Below, piece by piece: positions 57,542 to 61,885 of a stretch of DNA of 64,000 nt. Within the stretch, counting starts at the first letter, position 1. The number at the start of each line of letters is the position of its first letter. Origin of the DNA: Distichodus sexfasciatus (lineage: Eukaryota > Chordata > Actinopteri > Characiformes > Distichodontidae); NCBI GenBank assembly GCA_032718565.1, contig JAVGVS010000233.1:433501-497500 (forward strand). Reading direction: 5' to 3'. The notes under the pieces are model-generated. The model was not told the DNA's origin, did no database searches, and saw only the letters and a list, made by a program, of their open reading frames with translations. The translations under genes and the position numbers were made by a program.

Positions 57542-58422
57542 AGTCTATTTAGTCGGGTTAAATGCACACGCAGGCTGATCTGTACATAGGATGCGCGATA
57601 AGGGAATTATTGGCTGTTGCCGATATCTAATATTTTTTTAACGACGCCCATAAACGAGCAAGGCGGAGTCGAGCGTGAGCGTATGAAGAGTTGAGCACGT
57701 ACACATGACATTTTTCGGAATCGTCTCATTCCGATATTAACGCGCACCCCTAAACTGTATGTAATTCTATCCTATTTTCCTTCTCCACAGAGTGCAACCC
57801 GGGCTTCTACCTGTTCCAGCAGGGCTGCGTCCGAGAATGTCCGGCCGGCTTCACGCCGGTGCAGCACTCCACCAACCCCTCCCAAAGCAACGAGGTGATC
57901 CCCGTCCAGCACCCGGCCTGCCAGCCGTGCCACGACCTCTGCCTCACCTGCAACGGCACGGGGCCCCAGAACTGCCTGTCCTGCCCGCCCCACAGCCACC
58001 TGCTGGAAGACACCAGCACCTGCCAGCACCAGAACCAGATTCTGCGCGAGTCCCCGAACCAGTCGAACGGAGGAGGAGCGGGCGCGTCGGACATCTTTCG
58101 CCAGCAGCTCTCCTCCAGCCTCCCCATCACCGTGGCCGTGCTGTGCTGTGCCTTCATCGTCGCCACCTTCGTCGCCGTCTTCGGCCTTCTCCAGCTGCGC
58201 TCCCGGGGCCTCGCCAAAACCTTCTCGGCCGAGATTGGCGCGGGCTCGATGGCGCGAAACGGTTTCGGATTCGGACTCGGGCTGGGACGCAGCGGCACGG
58301 TGTCCTACAAGGGCATCCCTAGCGTTTGCCACGAGGACGGGGGCATCTCTGAATCGGAGAACGAAGAGTTCGATGTCCACAACGAGAGGACTGCCTTTAT
58401 CAAAACCCAAAGTGCTCTTTAA
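12236..58422 (+). CDS. furin: Furin proprotein convertase, spliced CDS, 5'-partial (14 exons)
   Basis: Join: 12236-12334, 20755-20850, 23004-23132, 23228-23304, 35105-35193, 40475-40647, 42927-43139, 45652-45752, 47715-47818, 48162-48279, 51021-51200, 51875-51999, 54202-54330, 57791-58422. Every junction is AG/GT and the phases (0,0,0,2,1,0,0,2,1,2,2,1,1) close without a frameshift, giving 754 residues. Furin is a calcium-dependent type I membrane serine protease of the trans-Golgi and endosomes that cleaves precursors after R-x-K/R-R. Seen here: propeptide end (1-48) with RKKR at 45-48, S8 catalytic domain with D94, H135, N236 and S309, P domain (about 400-530), cysteine-rich region (about 535-640), membrane helix 657-680, and tail with YKGI (717-720) and an acidic cluster (731-739). 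With about 60 missing N-terminal residues the protein would be about 813 residues, close to human furin (794). Fish carry furina and furinb; I cannot tell which this is. PACE4 and PC5 are excluded by the furin-type tail and the single short cysteine region. Confidence 0.96.
14749..14905 (-). mobile_element. tRNA-derived SINE copy (family S), reverse orientation
   Basis: It shares the order TGACCTCTGCATTTGA, CAGGGGGCAGCTGACAT, AGCAGTGCTTG, CTCAGTGGTACC, CTGGGATT and CCGTTA with the copy at 46563-46761. The tRNA-like head is at the right end in minus orientation. The B box is decayed here (the GAACC after CTGGGATT is lost). Confidence 0.8.
17061..17371. mobile_element. hAT-like element (TAGGGACGCACCGAT type)
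   Basis: The left end TAGGGACGCACCGATTCAAT is seen again near 36271 and 39581. The degenerate right end GGAAGTTGGATTGTTACACC runs to GCTA at 17371. It seems to have inserted beside or inside an older fragment ending AATTGATCGTTAC. About 310 bp, no coding capacity. Confidence 0.5.
18840..19656. mobile_element. Complete nonautonomous hAT-like element (817 bp) with 8-bp target duplication
   Basis: The termini are TAGGGCTGGGCGGTAT and the inverse of ATATATCGCCCAGCCCTA. They are flanked on both sides by the identical octamer gtatatat (18832-18839 and 19657-19664), the 8-bp duplication typical of hAT transposition. The interior is AT-rich with no transposase frame. Because the flank is itself a simple TA-rich sequence, the match is slightly less decisive than for a complex octamer. 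Confidence 0.85.
20755..20850 (+). CDS. furin: furin exon B: propeptide end and autocleavage site
   Basis: This 96-nt exon encodes residues 34-65 (phase 0 in and out). It begins VTWAEQQV and carries the primary autoactivation site RKKR (residues 45-48, bases 20788-20799) followed by Asp49, the predicted N-terminus of mature furin. It continues into the conserved DPKFAQQWYL. The donor CTG/GTGAGT is strong. A (TG)n microsatellite starts about 28 bases after the exon. Confidence 0.95.
20879..20902 (+). repeat. (TG)n microsatellite next to a donor site
   Basis: About twelve TG repeats start 28 bases into intron B. Confidence 0.9.
21715..22010. repeat. Dispersed fish repeat, copy 1
   Basis: It carries GTGGTCAAAACATG, CCTTTGCTATGGCGCC, ATTATAGGCCGATTACTAC and TGCTGAGATGCACGCC. 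The same string of motifs occurs twice within 23345-24090. No termini or coding sequence are recognised, so the class is unknown. Confidence 0.7.
22060..22204 (-). mobile_element. tRNA-derived SINE with conserved fish tail, reverse orientation
   Basis: Read on the minus strand it begins with a tRNA-like head (TGGTCTAGTGGTTAGGACAG, A-box-like) and a decayed B box. It ends in the well-known tail AAGTCACTCTGGATAAGAG followed by CGTCTGCTAAATGCC and GAATGTAGATGTA. This tail is shared by several fish SINE families and their partner LINEs (established knowledge). Confidence 0.75.
23004..23132 (+). CDS. furin: furin exon C: catalytic Asp
   Basis: This 129-nt exon encodes residues 66-108. It contains RDLNVKEAW and the S8 Asp motif SILDDGIEKNHPD; the nucleophile-orienting Asp is D94 (GAT at 23088-23090). 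The preceding intronic frame is open back to an ATG at 22878, but the acceptor (cttctcttcacag) and the homology place the true start at 23004. The donor TAC/GTGGGT is less canonical and leads into a very short 95-bp intron. Confidence 0.96.
23133..23227 (+). other. furin: furin intron C (95 bp)
   Basis: A minimal intron with donor GTGGGT and acceptor CATTTCAG. The donor is weak by consensus, which may matter for retention, but short introns of this kind are common in fish. Confidence 0.95.
23228..23304 (+). CDS. furin: furin exon D: calcium-binding segment of catalytic domain
   Basis: This 77-nt exon encodes residues 109-133 plus two bases of Arg134 (phase 2 out). It includes the acidic motif DVNDGDPDPQPRY, conserved in furins and contributing to calcium binding in the family. 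The acceptor is atttcag/GAT and the donor AACAG/GTACGT. The split Arg codon is completed 11.8 kb downstream. Confidence 0.95.
23345..24090. repeat. Dispersed fish repeat, copy 2, with an internal repeat
   Basis: It contains TTTGCCTTTGCTGTAGCGCC then ACCTATAGGCCGATCACTAC near 23452, and a second version TTTGCCTTTGCTATGGTGCA then GATTATAGGCTGATCACTAC near 23970. The two are about 515 bp apart, so the module is present twice in this copy and once at 21715-22010. No ORF supports a protein. Confidence 0.7.
25691..26193. mobile_element. hAT-like element (TAGGGATGCACCGATC type)
   Basis: The right terminus CAGATCGGTGCATCCCTA (26176-26193) is the inverse of the left terminus at 53816 (TAGGGATGCACCGATCC). 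The interior (GATACCGATGCCGATA, ATTATTCTGTTATGCTTAAG, ATAACATCTCAAAAA) matches 53816-54162. The left terminus of this copy is degraded or missing. Confidence 0.7.
28093..28330 (+). repeat. Common fish dispersed repeat
   Basis: It has the recognisable order TTTATATAACGCTC, GCTTTACATA, AGGCCTGAGGCAACGGT, AAACTCCCTC and GGAAGAAACCTTGAGAGGAA, abundant in otophysan fish genomes from memory. Its class is unclear to me. No protein is encoded. Confidence 0.7.
30850..31455. mobile_element. Diverged copy of the 56064-56821 hAT-like element
   Basis: Shared segments are AAGTCAAATAGGGCGCGTG, CATGTGCACTAC, CCTGAGATGCATACTACC, TTGGGACACAGCCCATG and, near the end, a CTCTGATGTCAGTGCCCTAG-like terminus. The left end is not clear. 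It lies in intron D; the better preserved copy is in intron M. Confidence 0.65.
31901..32279 (+). mobile_element. LINE-type retrotransposon 3' fragment (fish)
   Basis: It has the characteristic string AACCGCTTAATCCC, GGGTCGCGGAGG, AGCCTATCCC, TTTTGGACTGTGGGAGG, AAACCGGAGCACCCGGAG, AAACTCCACACAGAAAGG and CTGTGAGGCAGCAGCGCTAA. This is widely repeated in fish genomes and usually classed as a non-LTR element (family name not certain). An (AC)n run interrupts it at 32039-32055. Confidence 0.75.
32790..32960 (-). repeat. Dispersed fish repeat, opposite orientation to 48343-48560
   Basis: It contains CCATAACATTGTGATCACTTG and TTTGATCTACAGTAGCTCCA. The inverse GTCGTAGCTCAAATCGTTCA and GACTGGCCCGTGTTGTCCGA occur in intron J near 48460-48520. 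Class unknown. Confidence 0.5.
33342..33510 (+). mobile_element. Truncated hAT-like element (GGATGCACCGATCC type)
   Basis: It begins TATGGATGCACCGATCCAAC and continues CGATACCGATGCTGATACTT and TGTGAGGAGGAAACAGAGAT, collinear with 53816-54000. It breaks off after TTATTCTGTTATGCTT. Confidence 0.7.
33839..34630 (+). repeat. 790-bp polypyrimidine minisatellite-like tract
   Basis: The + strand is almost purely C and T, with a loose unit of the form CATCTCTCACTTCCTCCCT. Periodicity is irregular. It ends about 475 bp before the His exon. A 234-residue ORF spans much of it but encodes only low-complexity Ser/Pro/Leu sequence. Confidence 0.95.
35105..35193 (+). CDS. furin: furin exon E: catalytic His
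   Basis: This 89-nt exon encodes residues 134-163 plus one base of Gly164. It contains the S8 histidine motif HGTRCAGE, with catalytic H135 at 35106-35108, followed by AAVANNDVCGVGVAYNAKIGG. Human furin has Gly where this protein has Asp after NN, a mild change. The acceptor is tctttgcag/ACA and the donor GGAG/GTGAGT. The exon is isolated between introns of 11.8 and 5.3 kb. Confidence 0.96.
36271..36480 (+). mobile_element. hAT-like fragment (GGGACGCACCGATC type)
   Basis: It starts CAGGGACGCACCGATCTGAT and repeats the order seen at 17061 and 39581 (ATCGGGTAT, GGCATTG, AAATTGTAG, GTTTGCG). The right end is not identified. Confidence 0.55.
38103..38164. mobile_element. 62-bp miniature hAT-like element with perfect 8-bp target duplication
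   Basis: Perfect 10-bp inverted termini CAGGGGTAGG and CCTACCCCTG enclose a GC-rich core (GCAACTCCAGTCCTGGAGG, then TCCGGTGTCCTGGAGG). Both sides are flanked by the identical octamer acctagac (38095-38102 and 38165-38172). The core matches a repeat I recall as very common in fish genomes. It is far too short to encode anything and must be mobilised in trans. Confidence 0.9.
38215..38402 (+). mobile_element. tRNA-derived SINE copy (family S), forward, near full length
   Basis: It begins with a tRNA-like head (GCAGTTGGTAGCGTAATG) and a perfect B box (GGGTTCGAATCCC, around 38262-38274). The body (AAGGTACCCCTAAGGTACTC, AAATGCAGAGGTCGCATTTG) and tail (GGTGTGTTCACAATGACTTA, CTTTCACTT) follow. The best-preserved head of the copies in this window. 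Confidence 0.85.
39581..39790 (+). mobile_element. hAT-like fragment (GGCACCGATGCG type)
   Basis: It shares GGCATTGGGCCGAT, AAATTGTAG, GCGCACACG, GGTTATGCAT and ATATGACAGTGAGCAG with 17061-17371. Right end not identified. Confidence 0.55.
40475..40647 (+). CDS. furin: furin exon F: substrate-pocket segment
   Basis: This 173-nt exon encodes residues 164-221. It includes VRMLDGEVTDVVEAQSLSL and the highly conserved SASWGPEDDGKTVDGP, which in furin structures lines the substrate cleft with acidic residues that select Arg at P1 and P4. The acceptor is ttggacag/GTG; the donor GAG/GTTTGT is weaker than its neighbours. The exon ends in phase 0. Confidence 0.95.
40648..42926 (+). other. furin: furin intron F (2.3 kb)
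   Basis: Phase 0 intron with a weak GTTTGT donor. It holds a fragment starting TAGGGATGCGCCATAATATC at 41408 (same family as 45939-46429). A GC-rich stretch at 42030-42260 contains TTTATAAAAAG near 42218. No gene otherwise. Confidence 0.85.
41408..41720 (+). mobile_element. hAT-like fragment (TAGGGATGCG type)
   Basis: The left end TAGGGATGCGCCATAATATC resembles TAGGGATGCGTGATATGGGA at 45939. Interior matches include CATCACACTGATGC and AGCCCGCGCCTTCTGTCTGA. The right end is unclear. Confidence 0.55.
42927..43139 (+). CDS. furin: furin exon G: oxyanion-hole Asn
   Basis: This 213-nt exon encodes residues 222-292 (phase 0 in and out). It contains GRGGLGSIFVWASGNGG, with oxyanion-hole Asn236 at 42969-42971. 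It continues through DSCNCDGYTNSIYTLSIS and ACSSTLATTYSSG. The exon is GC-rich, unlike the surrounding intron. The acceptor is tttgtccggcag/GGT. The donor ATT/GTGAGT replaces the usual Val codon at the junction, so the joined protein reads QIITTDL where human has QIVTTDL. Confidence 0.96.
43682..43752 (-). mobile_element. SINE family S, 3'-tail fragment, reverse orientation
   Basis: GAAAGTGAGTGATTGTGAAC, ACACCACAACACAGCAC and GGTCGC are the inverse of the tail of the SINE at 38215-38402. The tRNA-like head is absent. Confidence 0.7.
44983..45503. repeat. 520-bp (TA)n / (TATG)n microsatellite
   Basis: Nearly uninterrupted TA dinucleotides with TATG and TGTG interruptions, ending about 150 bp before the Ser exon. 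The overlapping long ORFs on both strands (Tyr/Ile runs) are artefacts of the repeat. Confidence 0.97.
45652..45752 (+). CDS. furin: furin exon H: catalytic Ser
   Basis: This 101-nt exon encodes residues 293-325 plus two bases of Asn326. It carries the S8 serine motif SHTGTSASAPLAAG with nucleophile S309 (TCA at 45700-45702), followed by IIALALEA. The acceptor is tctgcccacag/ATC and the donor AA/GTAAGT. A roughly 520-bp (TA)n-rich tract ends about 150 bp upstream. Confidence 0.96.
45939..46429. mobile_element. Near-complete hAT-like element (491 bp)
   Basis: The termini TAGGGATGCGTGATATGGGA and the inverse of CGATATCATTGTGCATCCCTA are followed by related inner inverted motifs (GCGATATC / GATTCCGATATC). 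The flanking octamers gaggaaac (45931-45938) and gatgaaac (46430-46437) match at 7 of 8 positions, consistent with a decayed hAT duplication. No transposase frame. Confidence 0.8.
46563..46761 (-). mobile_element. tRNA-derived SINE copy (family S), reverse orientation
   Basis: On the minus strand the head contains GGTTCAAATCCCAGAC (B box, around 46696-46706 on +). The body follows in order CAGTGCTTGGGGACGGTACC, CAGCTGACAT and TTGACCTCTGCATTTGA when read on +. It is better preserved than the 14749 copy. Confidence 0.85.
47715..47818 (+). CDS. furin: furin exon I: C-terminal part of catalytic domain
   Basis: This 104-nt exon encodes residues 326-360 plus one base of Val361. It includes NKNLTWRDMQHLVVRTS, with a possible N-glycosylation sequon (NLT), then TNDWRTNGVGRK. 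The acceptor is ctcgacag/TAA; the TAA there is split across codons (AA|T AAA) and is not a stop. The donor is AAAG/GTACTG. An ATG at 47581 happens to be in frame through the intron but is not used. Confidence 0.95.
47819..48161 (+). other. furin: furin intron I (343 bp)
   Basis: Phase 1 intron. It contains (CT)n at 48043-48068 and a 26-T homopolymer (48123-48148) that forms the polypyrimidine tract of the next acceptor. Confidence 0.95.
48162..48279 (+). CDS. furin: furin exon J: end of catalytic domain
   Basis: This 118-nt exon encodes residues 361-399 plus two bases of Arg400. It includes the near-invariant VSHSYGYGLLDAGAIVALA, then KNWTNVGPQKKC with an NWT sequon, then the linker toward the P domain. 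The donor is CCCAG/GTGAGT. The acceptor follows a run of 26 T residues (48123-48148), an unusually long homopolymer pyrimidine tract. Confidence 0.95.
48343..48560 (+). repeat. Dispersed fish repeat
   Basis: It contains CTAACATTATGACCACTGAT, GACTGGCCCGTGTTGTCCGA, GTCGTAGCTCAAATCGTTCA and GTAGAAAGGTATCAGACA. Inverse motifs are at 32790-32960. Class not known to me. Confidence 0.5.
48633..49010 (+). mobile_element. hAT-like fragment carrying inverted CCAAT boxes
   Basis: The left end TAACAGTCGGTCGATTTCAG and following GATATCAATGCCGATTATTG match the 14405 element. Inside, GATTGGCT (48835-48842) and AGCCAATC (48861-48868) form an inverted pair of CCAAT boxes. The right end is uncertain. Confidence 0.5.
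50067..50332. mobile_element. Short inverted-repeat element (CCCTCCAGGATTTC type)
   Basis: The left CCCTCCAGGATTTCACGATT and right GCGAAATCCTGGAGGG are inverted. The interior is rich in GCAA and GACCAATT motifs. A related copy starts at 54931 (CTCTCCAGGATTTCGC). No clean target duplication was found, so the superfamily is open. Confidence 0.7.
51021..51200 (+). CDS. furin: furin exon K: P domain, first part
   Basis: This 180-nt exon encodes residues 400-459 plus two bases of Arg460. It begins the P (Homo B) domain, a beta-barrel that stabilises the protease and modulates its calcium and pH dependence. It includes SLEHAQAQLTLSYNKRGDLAIHL; the RGD tripeptide conserved in furins is at residues 439-441 (bases 51136-51144). 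The acceptor is tcaattccag/GAA; the donor CCCAG/GTCCGT is somewhat weak. Confidence 0.95.
51201..51874 (+). other. furin: furin intron K (674 bp)
   Basis: Phase 2 intron. A hAT-like remnant (51770-51833: CAGTTCTGATACTGATGCCG, GGCCGATCCTGAGTACCGAT) ends about 40 bp before the acceptor. A plausible branch point, ACTAATG, is at 51843-51849. Confidence 0.9.
51875..51999 (+). CDS. furin: furin exon L: P domain, middle
   Basis: This 125-nt exon encodes residues 460-501 plus one base of Gly502. It contains the P-domain core GFNDWAFMTTHSWDED and GEWTLEIEDV. The acceptor is ctccatttag/ACC and the donor ACG/GTAAGG. A remnant of a dispersed hAT-like repeat ends only about 40 bp before the exon. Confidence 0.95.
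52469..52946. mobile_element. hAT-like element (GGCTGGGCAATAT type)
   Basis: The left TATGGCTGGGCAATATGTGC and right TGTATATATTGCCTAACCCTA are inverted, resembling the 18840-19656 termini. The flanks catacgag and cataatgg match at only 5 of 8 positions, so the boundary is tentative. It encloses the foldback at 52689-52923. Confidence 0.6.
52689..52923. repeat. 235-bp foldback (long inverted repeat)
   Basis: The left arm begins TGTGACCCGATCTGCCGTAA and the right arm ends TTACGGCAGATCGGGTCACA, its exact complement. Pairing continues inward through GTCGG..GTCGGCG / CGCCGAC, TATTTAGATACGGGCC / GGCCCGTATCTAAATA and CGATTTTTCTTTTTTG / CAAAAAAGAAAAATCG, leaving a loop of about 40 bp. Each arm is about 95-105 bp with few mismatches. 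Confidence 0.9.
53816..54162 (+). mobile_element. hAT-like element (TAGGGATGCACCGATCC type), truncated
   Basis: It starts TAGGGATGCACCGATCCAAC and is collinear with 25691-26000 (GATACCAGTTTTTAATGA, ATTATTCTGCTATGCTTAAG, AATAACATCTCAAAAA, GAGCTGGT). The right part of the element is missing and the furin exon at 54202 follows after about 40 bp. Confidence 0.75.
54202..54330 (+). CDS. furin: furin exon M: end of P domain, start of cysteine-rich region
   Basis: This 129-nt exon encodes residues 502-544 plus one base of Glu545. It completes the P domain (GTLTQFTLVLYGTA), then a Ser/Pro-rich linker (SASSNPSTPDSNQ), then enters the cysteine-rich region with CKTYDLSQVC. The acceptor is ctcccctctcag/GTA and the donor ACGG/GTAAGT. 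A hAT-like repeat fragment lies just upstream. Confidence 0.95.
56064..56821. mobile_element. Complete nonautonomous hAT-like element (758 bp) with perfect 8-bp target duplication
   Basis: The left TAGGGATGCACGATATGAGA and right CCGATATTATCGTACAACCCTA are inverted. The identical octamer attttctg flanks both sides (56056-56063 and 56822-56829). The interior matches 30850-31455 (AAGTCAAATAGGGCGCGTG, TTGGGACACAGCCCATG). No transposase; mobilisation in trans is inferred. Confidence 0.9.
57587..57752. mobile_element. Short hAT-like element (166 bp) just before the last exon
   Basis: The left TAGGATGCGCGATAAGGGAA and right CATTCCGATATTAACGCGCA, then CCCCTA, are inverted and related to the 56064-56821 termini. 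The likely octamers (atctgtac / aactgtat) match at 6 of 8. It ends 38 bp before the acceptor of the last coding exon. Confidence 0.75.
57791..58422 (+). CDS. furin: furin last coding exon: cysteine-rich region, membrane helix, tail, stop
   Basis: The coding part is 632 nt, residues 545-754 plus TAA (58420-58422). It begins with furin-like cysteine repeats (ECNPGFYLFQQGCVREC; CQPCHDLCLTCNGTG; CLSCPPHSHL), then a Gln/Ser linker, then a hydrophobic helix at about residues 657-680 (58126-58197). The cytoplasmic tail has YKGI (58306-58317), matching the Tyr-based endocytosis/TGN signal of human furin (YKGL), and an acidic serine cluster SESENEEFD from 58348, matching the CK2/PACS-1 retrieval motif. 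It ends in the family-typical ERTAFIKTQSAL. The linker and the Gly-rich stretch NGFGFGLGLG diverge from human furin. Confidence 0.96.
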
Positions 58423-58860
58423 CCTGTCCCCAGTCCCCTAACAACCTTGTCCTCTTTCTTTGCCACATTTGGGTTTTTCTTGGTTTTCCTTTTTTTGTAG
58501 CCACAGATTCATTCTCCTTCATGGGTTTTGGTCTCTTCTGCTTCACTTTAATTTCCCCACACCTACCTGTAGCAGGGAGCGGAAGATTCGGAAGGTCTGC
58601 ACCGCTCACCTCATTTTTCCTCCTCCACTTCACCCTTAACGTCCTCCTCCTCCTCCTCCCAGCTGGCTGGCTCACTTGTCTGTGCCTCTGTCCAACTTGA
58701 CTGCGAAAGCAACCGCGAGCTGATTGTCCCAGCTTTCCGGCGAGATTCTCCGAATTCCAAAATAAACGTGCGATTTTCATCCGTTTTTTTCCCCCTCCCT
58801 CTTCACTCTTCATTTGAGTCCAGTCTCAGATTGCCCAATGAGATTTGAGGGAAAAAAACT

Positions 58861-59255
58861 TTGTCGCAGCGAATAATCGATGCAGGGGGAGAGCGGCGAG
58901 AAAACGTTCCGATTCGTTTAGTCTGAATCGAATCACAGTGGAGGCTCTAATTTGATGAATATGATCAATGCAAATGCTGGGGCCTTCTCTCTTTTTCTGT
59001 TTCTTTCTCATTCGTTTATACAAGTTCTCGCCGGTTTCATATACGATTTTGTCAGCGTCTTTTGCGATCGATGCGGGAGGAAGGCGGCGAGGAACGAGTT
59101 TTGATTCGTTTAGTCTGAATCATATAGCGATTGAGGCTCTTATTTCCAAAAATCTGATCAATGCAAATGTGGGGCCTTCACTTTTTTCACTGTCGTTCTT
59201 TCTTATTTAAAATATATAATTCATTTACCAGCGTTCTGACCGGTTTCCTAGAAGA
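58861..59255 (+). repeat. Tandem duplication of about 190 bp in the 3' UTR
   Basis: Copy 1 (about 58861-59046) and copy 2 (about 59047-59255) share TTGTC.CAGCG, ATCGATGC.GG, GGCGGCGAG or GCGGCGAG, GATTCGTTTAGTCTGAATC, GAGGCTCT, GATCAATGCAAATG, GGGGCCTTC, TCTTTCT and CCGGTTTC. The offset is 192-193 bp in the middle and about 209 bp at the end because of a short AT insertion in copy 2. Confidence 0.85.
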
Positions 59256-60995
59256 TTTGCAAAGCCCACCCACCGTTTACCCCGTTGCTCCTGCAGAGCA
59301 TTTGAAGTGGTGAACTTGTGAACTTACATTTCTTTATTTTGTGAAAGGCAGTTTAGACTGAAATAACCTCCTCCTCCTCCTCTTCCTCCTCCTCACTTAG
59401 GGAAGTTATATCCAGAAGCTTTAAGGGGAAAATAAAACACTAGCAGAGCAGATCTCAGCGACGATCTAGCAATCATTGATGGTTTTGATCGTCTTTATAT
59501 CACACATCGACGTGGAGAGAGCTTTTCTAAGGGGGAAGGGGGTCGTTGTGTAGGTAACATTTGGAAAAATTAAATTACAAGGGCTTAAGTGAACTTAGGA
59601 ACATATCAATGCAGCTATGACATGAGCCAGGCAGAGTTAGTTAGAGTTAGCCTTTAACCTGGTTGGAGAAGTTAGGACGTAGCCCATTGGGTTAATGTTT
59701 CTCATCTCTTATTTGAGTTCTGTCAAAACCAGGAAGGTTTGGGTTTATTTAAAATAATTATTTTCTCTTTTGAATTTTTGTTCTCGCACAAATATCGAAT
59801 ATCTCATGCTGTGAGCTGGATTTAAGTTGTATTTTGTTTAGTCCTTTGGCTTCACAACATCTGATGGTTTTGTTGGTGCAGGAGTCCATTGTGATGTGGA
59901 CTGATCTTTGAAATTCTACACTTTTTCAGATATTCTTTGAGTAGCACCAATAGCAGGTATTTCGCTATATATTTGAGTTTTCTTATAACATTACACTAAC
60001 GTCAACCCAAGTGTTCTTCACGATACACGGCATGTGTTTTGCTTTTTGTGAAAGAATAGCAATGTTATTTCAGTCCGCGTTTGGCTGGTTCCAGAACACT
60101 TCCCAGAGCTGCACGGATGATCGGAACGAGCCCCCATCTCTGGCGTGTAACGGGGTCTTATTGTGAAAAGTTTTCTGGGGGTGCAAACTGCTTCACTTTC
60201 ATGATTTTATTGTTCCCCAACCACAGTTGTTGAAGTACAGAGCAACGCCTCAAGTCCCGATCCTGCGTCCTGCTGTACTGAGTAGTGTAGTTGGAACATG
60301 ACCATAAAATCTTTAGTTAATGTCTCTTTAAAAAAATGCTTGTTTTAGGGAATGTGTCCTTCCCTATTTTTTGAATTGCAGTGCATTAAATCCTGCCTTG
60401 AAGAGGTGTAAGATTTTTCTTAAAAATTTGAAAAGGTTTACTCTCAATGTTTCTTTTTTTACCTCATTTTTTGCTCTTACTATGGGATGACTAACAGTCC
60501 TATTTCAGTCTAGATTACATATGTATATATTCAGGTTTTATTTCTTCATTTTTGTCTCATCCTTTGAGATTTGACACGTATACAGAGCACATTATAGAAC
60601 CCCCCAGGACAGAAAGTAACCGTTTGAACCAGTCAGACACAAACAAAACCAAAAATAGATGAATTATGTAAATGTTTAAGTAAAGATAATTCCCAACGTT
60701 TCGTCTTGGATGCTACTAAGAGTTTGCCTCCAAAGGACCCACCGTCTGTTAAACTGTCTTTTCATGCTTTTAATTCATCCGGAAGCTTGTCGCGTGTAGG
60801 CCCAATTTAAAGGACTTACAAGCAGGCGCCTGCTTCTAATTTTTAATTTCAGAATGTGTTCCTTCGGAACTGAATGTGAGAACCGGGTGCAGCATTGATC
60901 CAGCCGAGCATTAGTGAACAAAGCTCAAATATATTAAGAGACTTTAGGGTTCTACCACTTTTTAATGTTTTTTAAAACTACCCTTTTGGTCTAAA

Positions 60996-61001
60996 TAAAG
61001 T
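60996..61001 (+). promoter_or_regulatory. furin: Alternative polyadenylation signal
   Basis: AATAAA followed by T-rich sequence (AAAATCTTTT, GACTTTGTAG). Use would shorten the 3' UTR by about 860 bases. Confidence 0.35.
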
Positions 61002-61858
61002 CAAAATCTTTTACAGACTTTGTAGCATGACGGCTTTTCCGTTTTAGGGTCCACAGTTGCATGGTAAAGATGCCATCCGTCTCCATTTAGGACCCTCTAC
61101 ATGCATTTGACTTCCATCTATGTCACCTTCAGTTTTTTGTCCGTTTGCTTGTGTAGGATCCACAGAGTCCTGCAGGTAATGAGGTTTCTTGCCCCTGCGG
61201 TGCTGCTGATGCACTACAGCTGTGTGTTTTTGCACAGGGCAAGTGAGCTGTGTGGAAGCCATGACCAAAGACAGGAGTGCTGAAATCTCTGGCCCATCGA
61301 TTTCTGGATGAAAGTGAAGGAAATAAAATGATTGAGTTGCATGTGTTTGTGCACATGATTTAAGGTAGCTCCTGTCTAGCCATCTTTTATCTGGATTGAA
61401 TTTTTTTAAAGTATTTTCAATTTTTTACTCCCTCTACCACACAATCAATGTGCATTTTTTGCTGGTCCATGTTGGTATGTAAAAACCTACATTTTAGGAC
61501 CATGGTGGTGCCCTCTCAATGCTTTGATTGCATTGCACTAAAAGGGCTGAATGTCTACCGTTGCCCCCGCGTGGGGCGAATGCCATCCATGTTTGGCAGA
61601 GTCTTGCTCACATCAAGCCTTTTGGACTTCGCCGGATGCCTACTCCGCCCAGTTCTGATCGTTCTGTCGAATGACAAGTTGCATCAAGAGACCTGTTGTT
61701 TAAAGGACTTAAAATACCTGAGACAAGATAACTACAGTAATGATTAAAAAATGGCCTATTTTTGTGCATTGTCATACATGTAATTTAAAGATTTTTGCTT
61801 TTTTTTATTTTTTCTTTTTATTTAATTGATGTCAATATACGGATTATAGATTCTACAG

Positions 61859-61864
61859 AATAAA
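61859..61864 (+). promoter_or_regulatory. furin: Probable main polyadenylation signal of furin
   Basis: AATAAA at the end of an AT-rich stretch, with a U/GU-rich element (CTTGTCTCTGG, then TTTTTATTTT) about 17-45 bases downstream. Cleavage is expected near 61880-61890. Confidence 0.7.
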
Positions 61865-61885
61865 GATCTATGCAAAGTTACTTGT

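Larger units (their letters stand above)
54331..57790 (+). other. furin: furin intron M (3.5 kb)
   Basis: Phase 1 intron. It contains a CTCTCCAGGATTTCGC-type element (54931 to about 55260), a complete hAT-like element (56064-56821), (CA)n runs (57400-57412, 57522-57540) and a short hAT-like element (57587-57752). 55270-56050 shows nothing nameable. Confidence 0.9.
58423..61884 (+). other. furin: furin 3' UTR (about 3.4 kb)
   Basis: No credible coding exon follows the stop codon before the strong polyadenylation signal at 61859. The sequence is AT-rich with several AATAAA hexamers (58761, 59431, 60996, 61322, 61859). A tandem duplication lies at 58861-59255. The end is inferred from the last strong signal; without transcript data a shorter UTR is possible. 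Confidence 0.75.

Noticed and set aside
57772..58410. 212-residue minus-strand ORF
   Set aside because: It is the complement of the GC-rich last furin exon; the + strand has the homologous protein.
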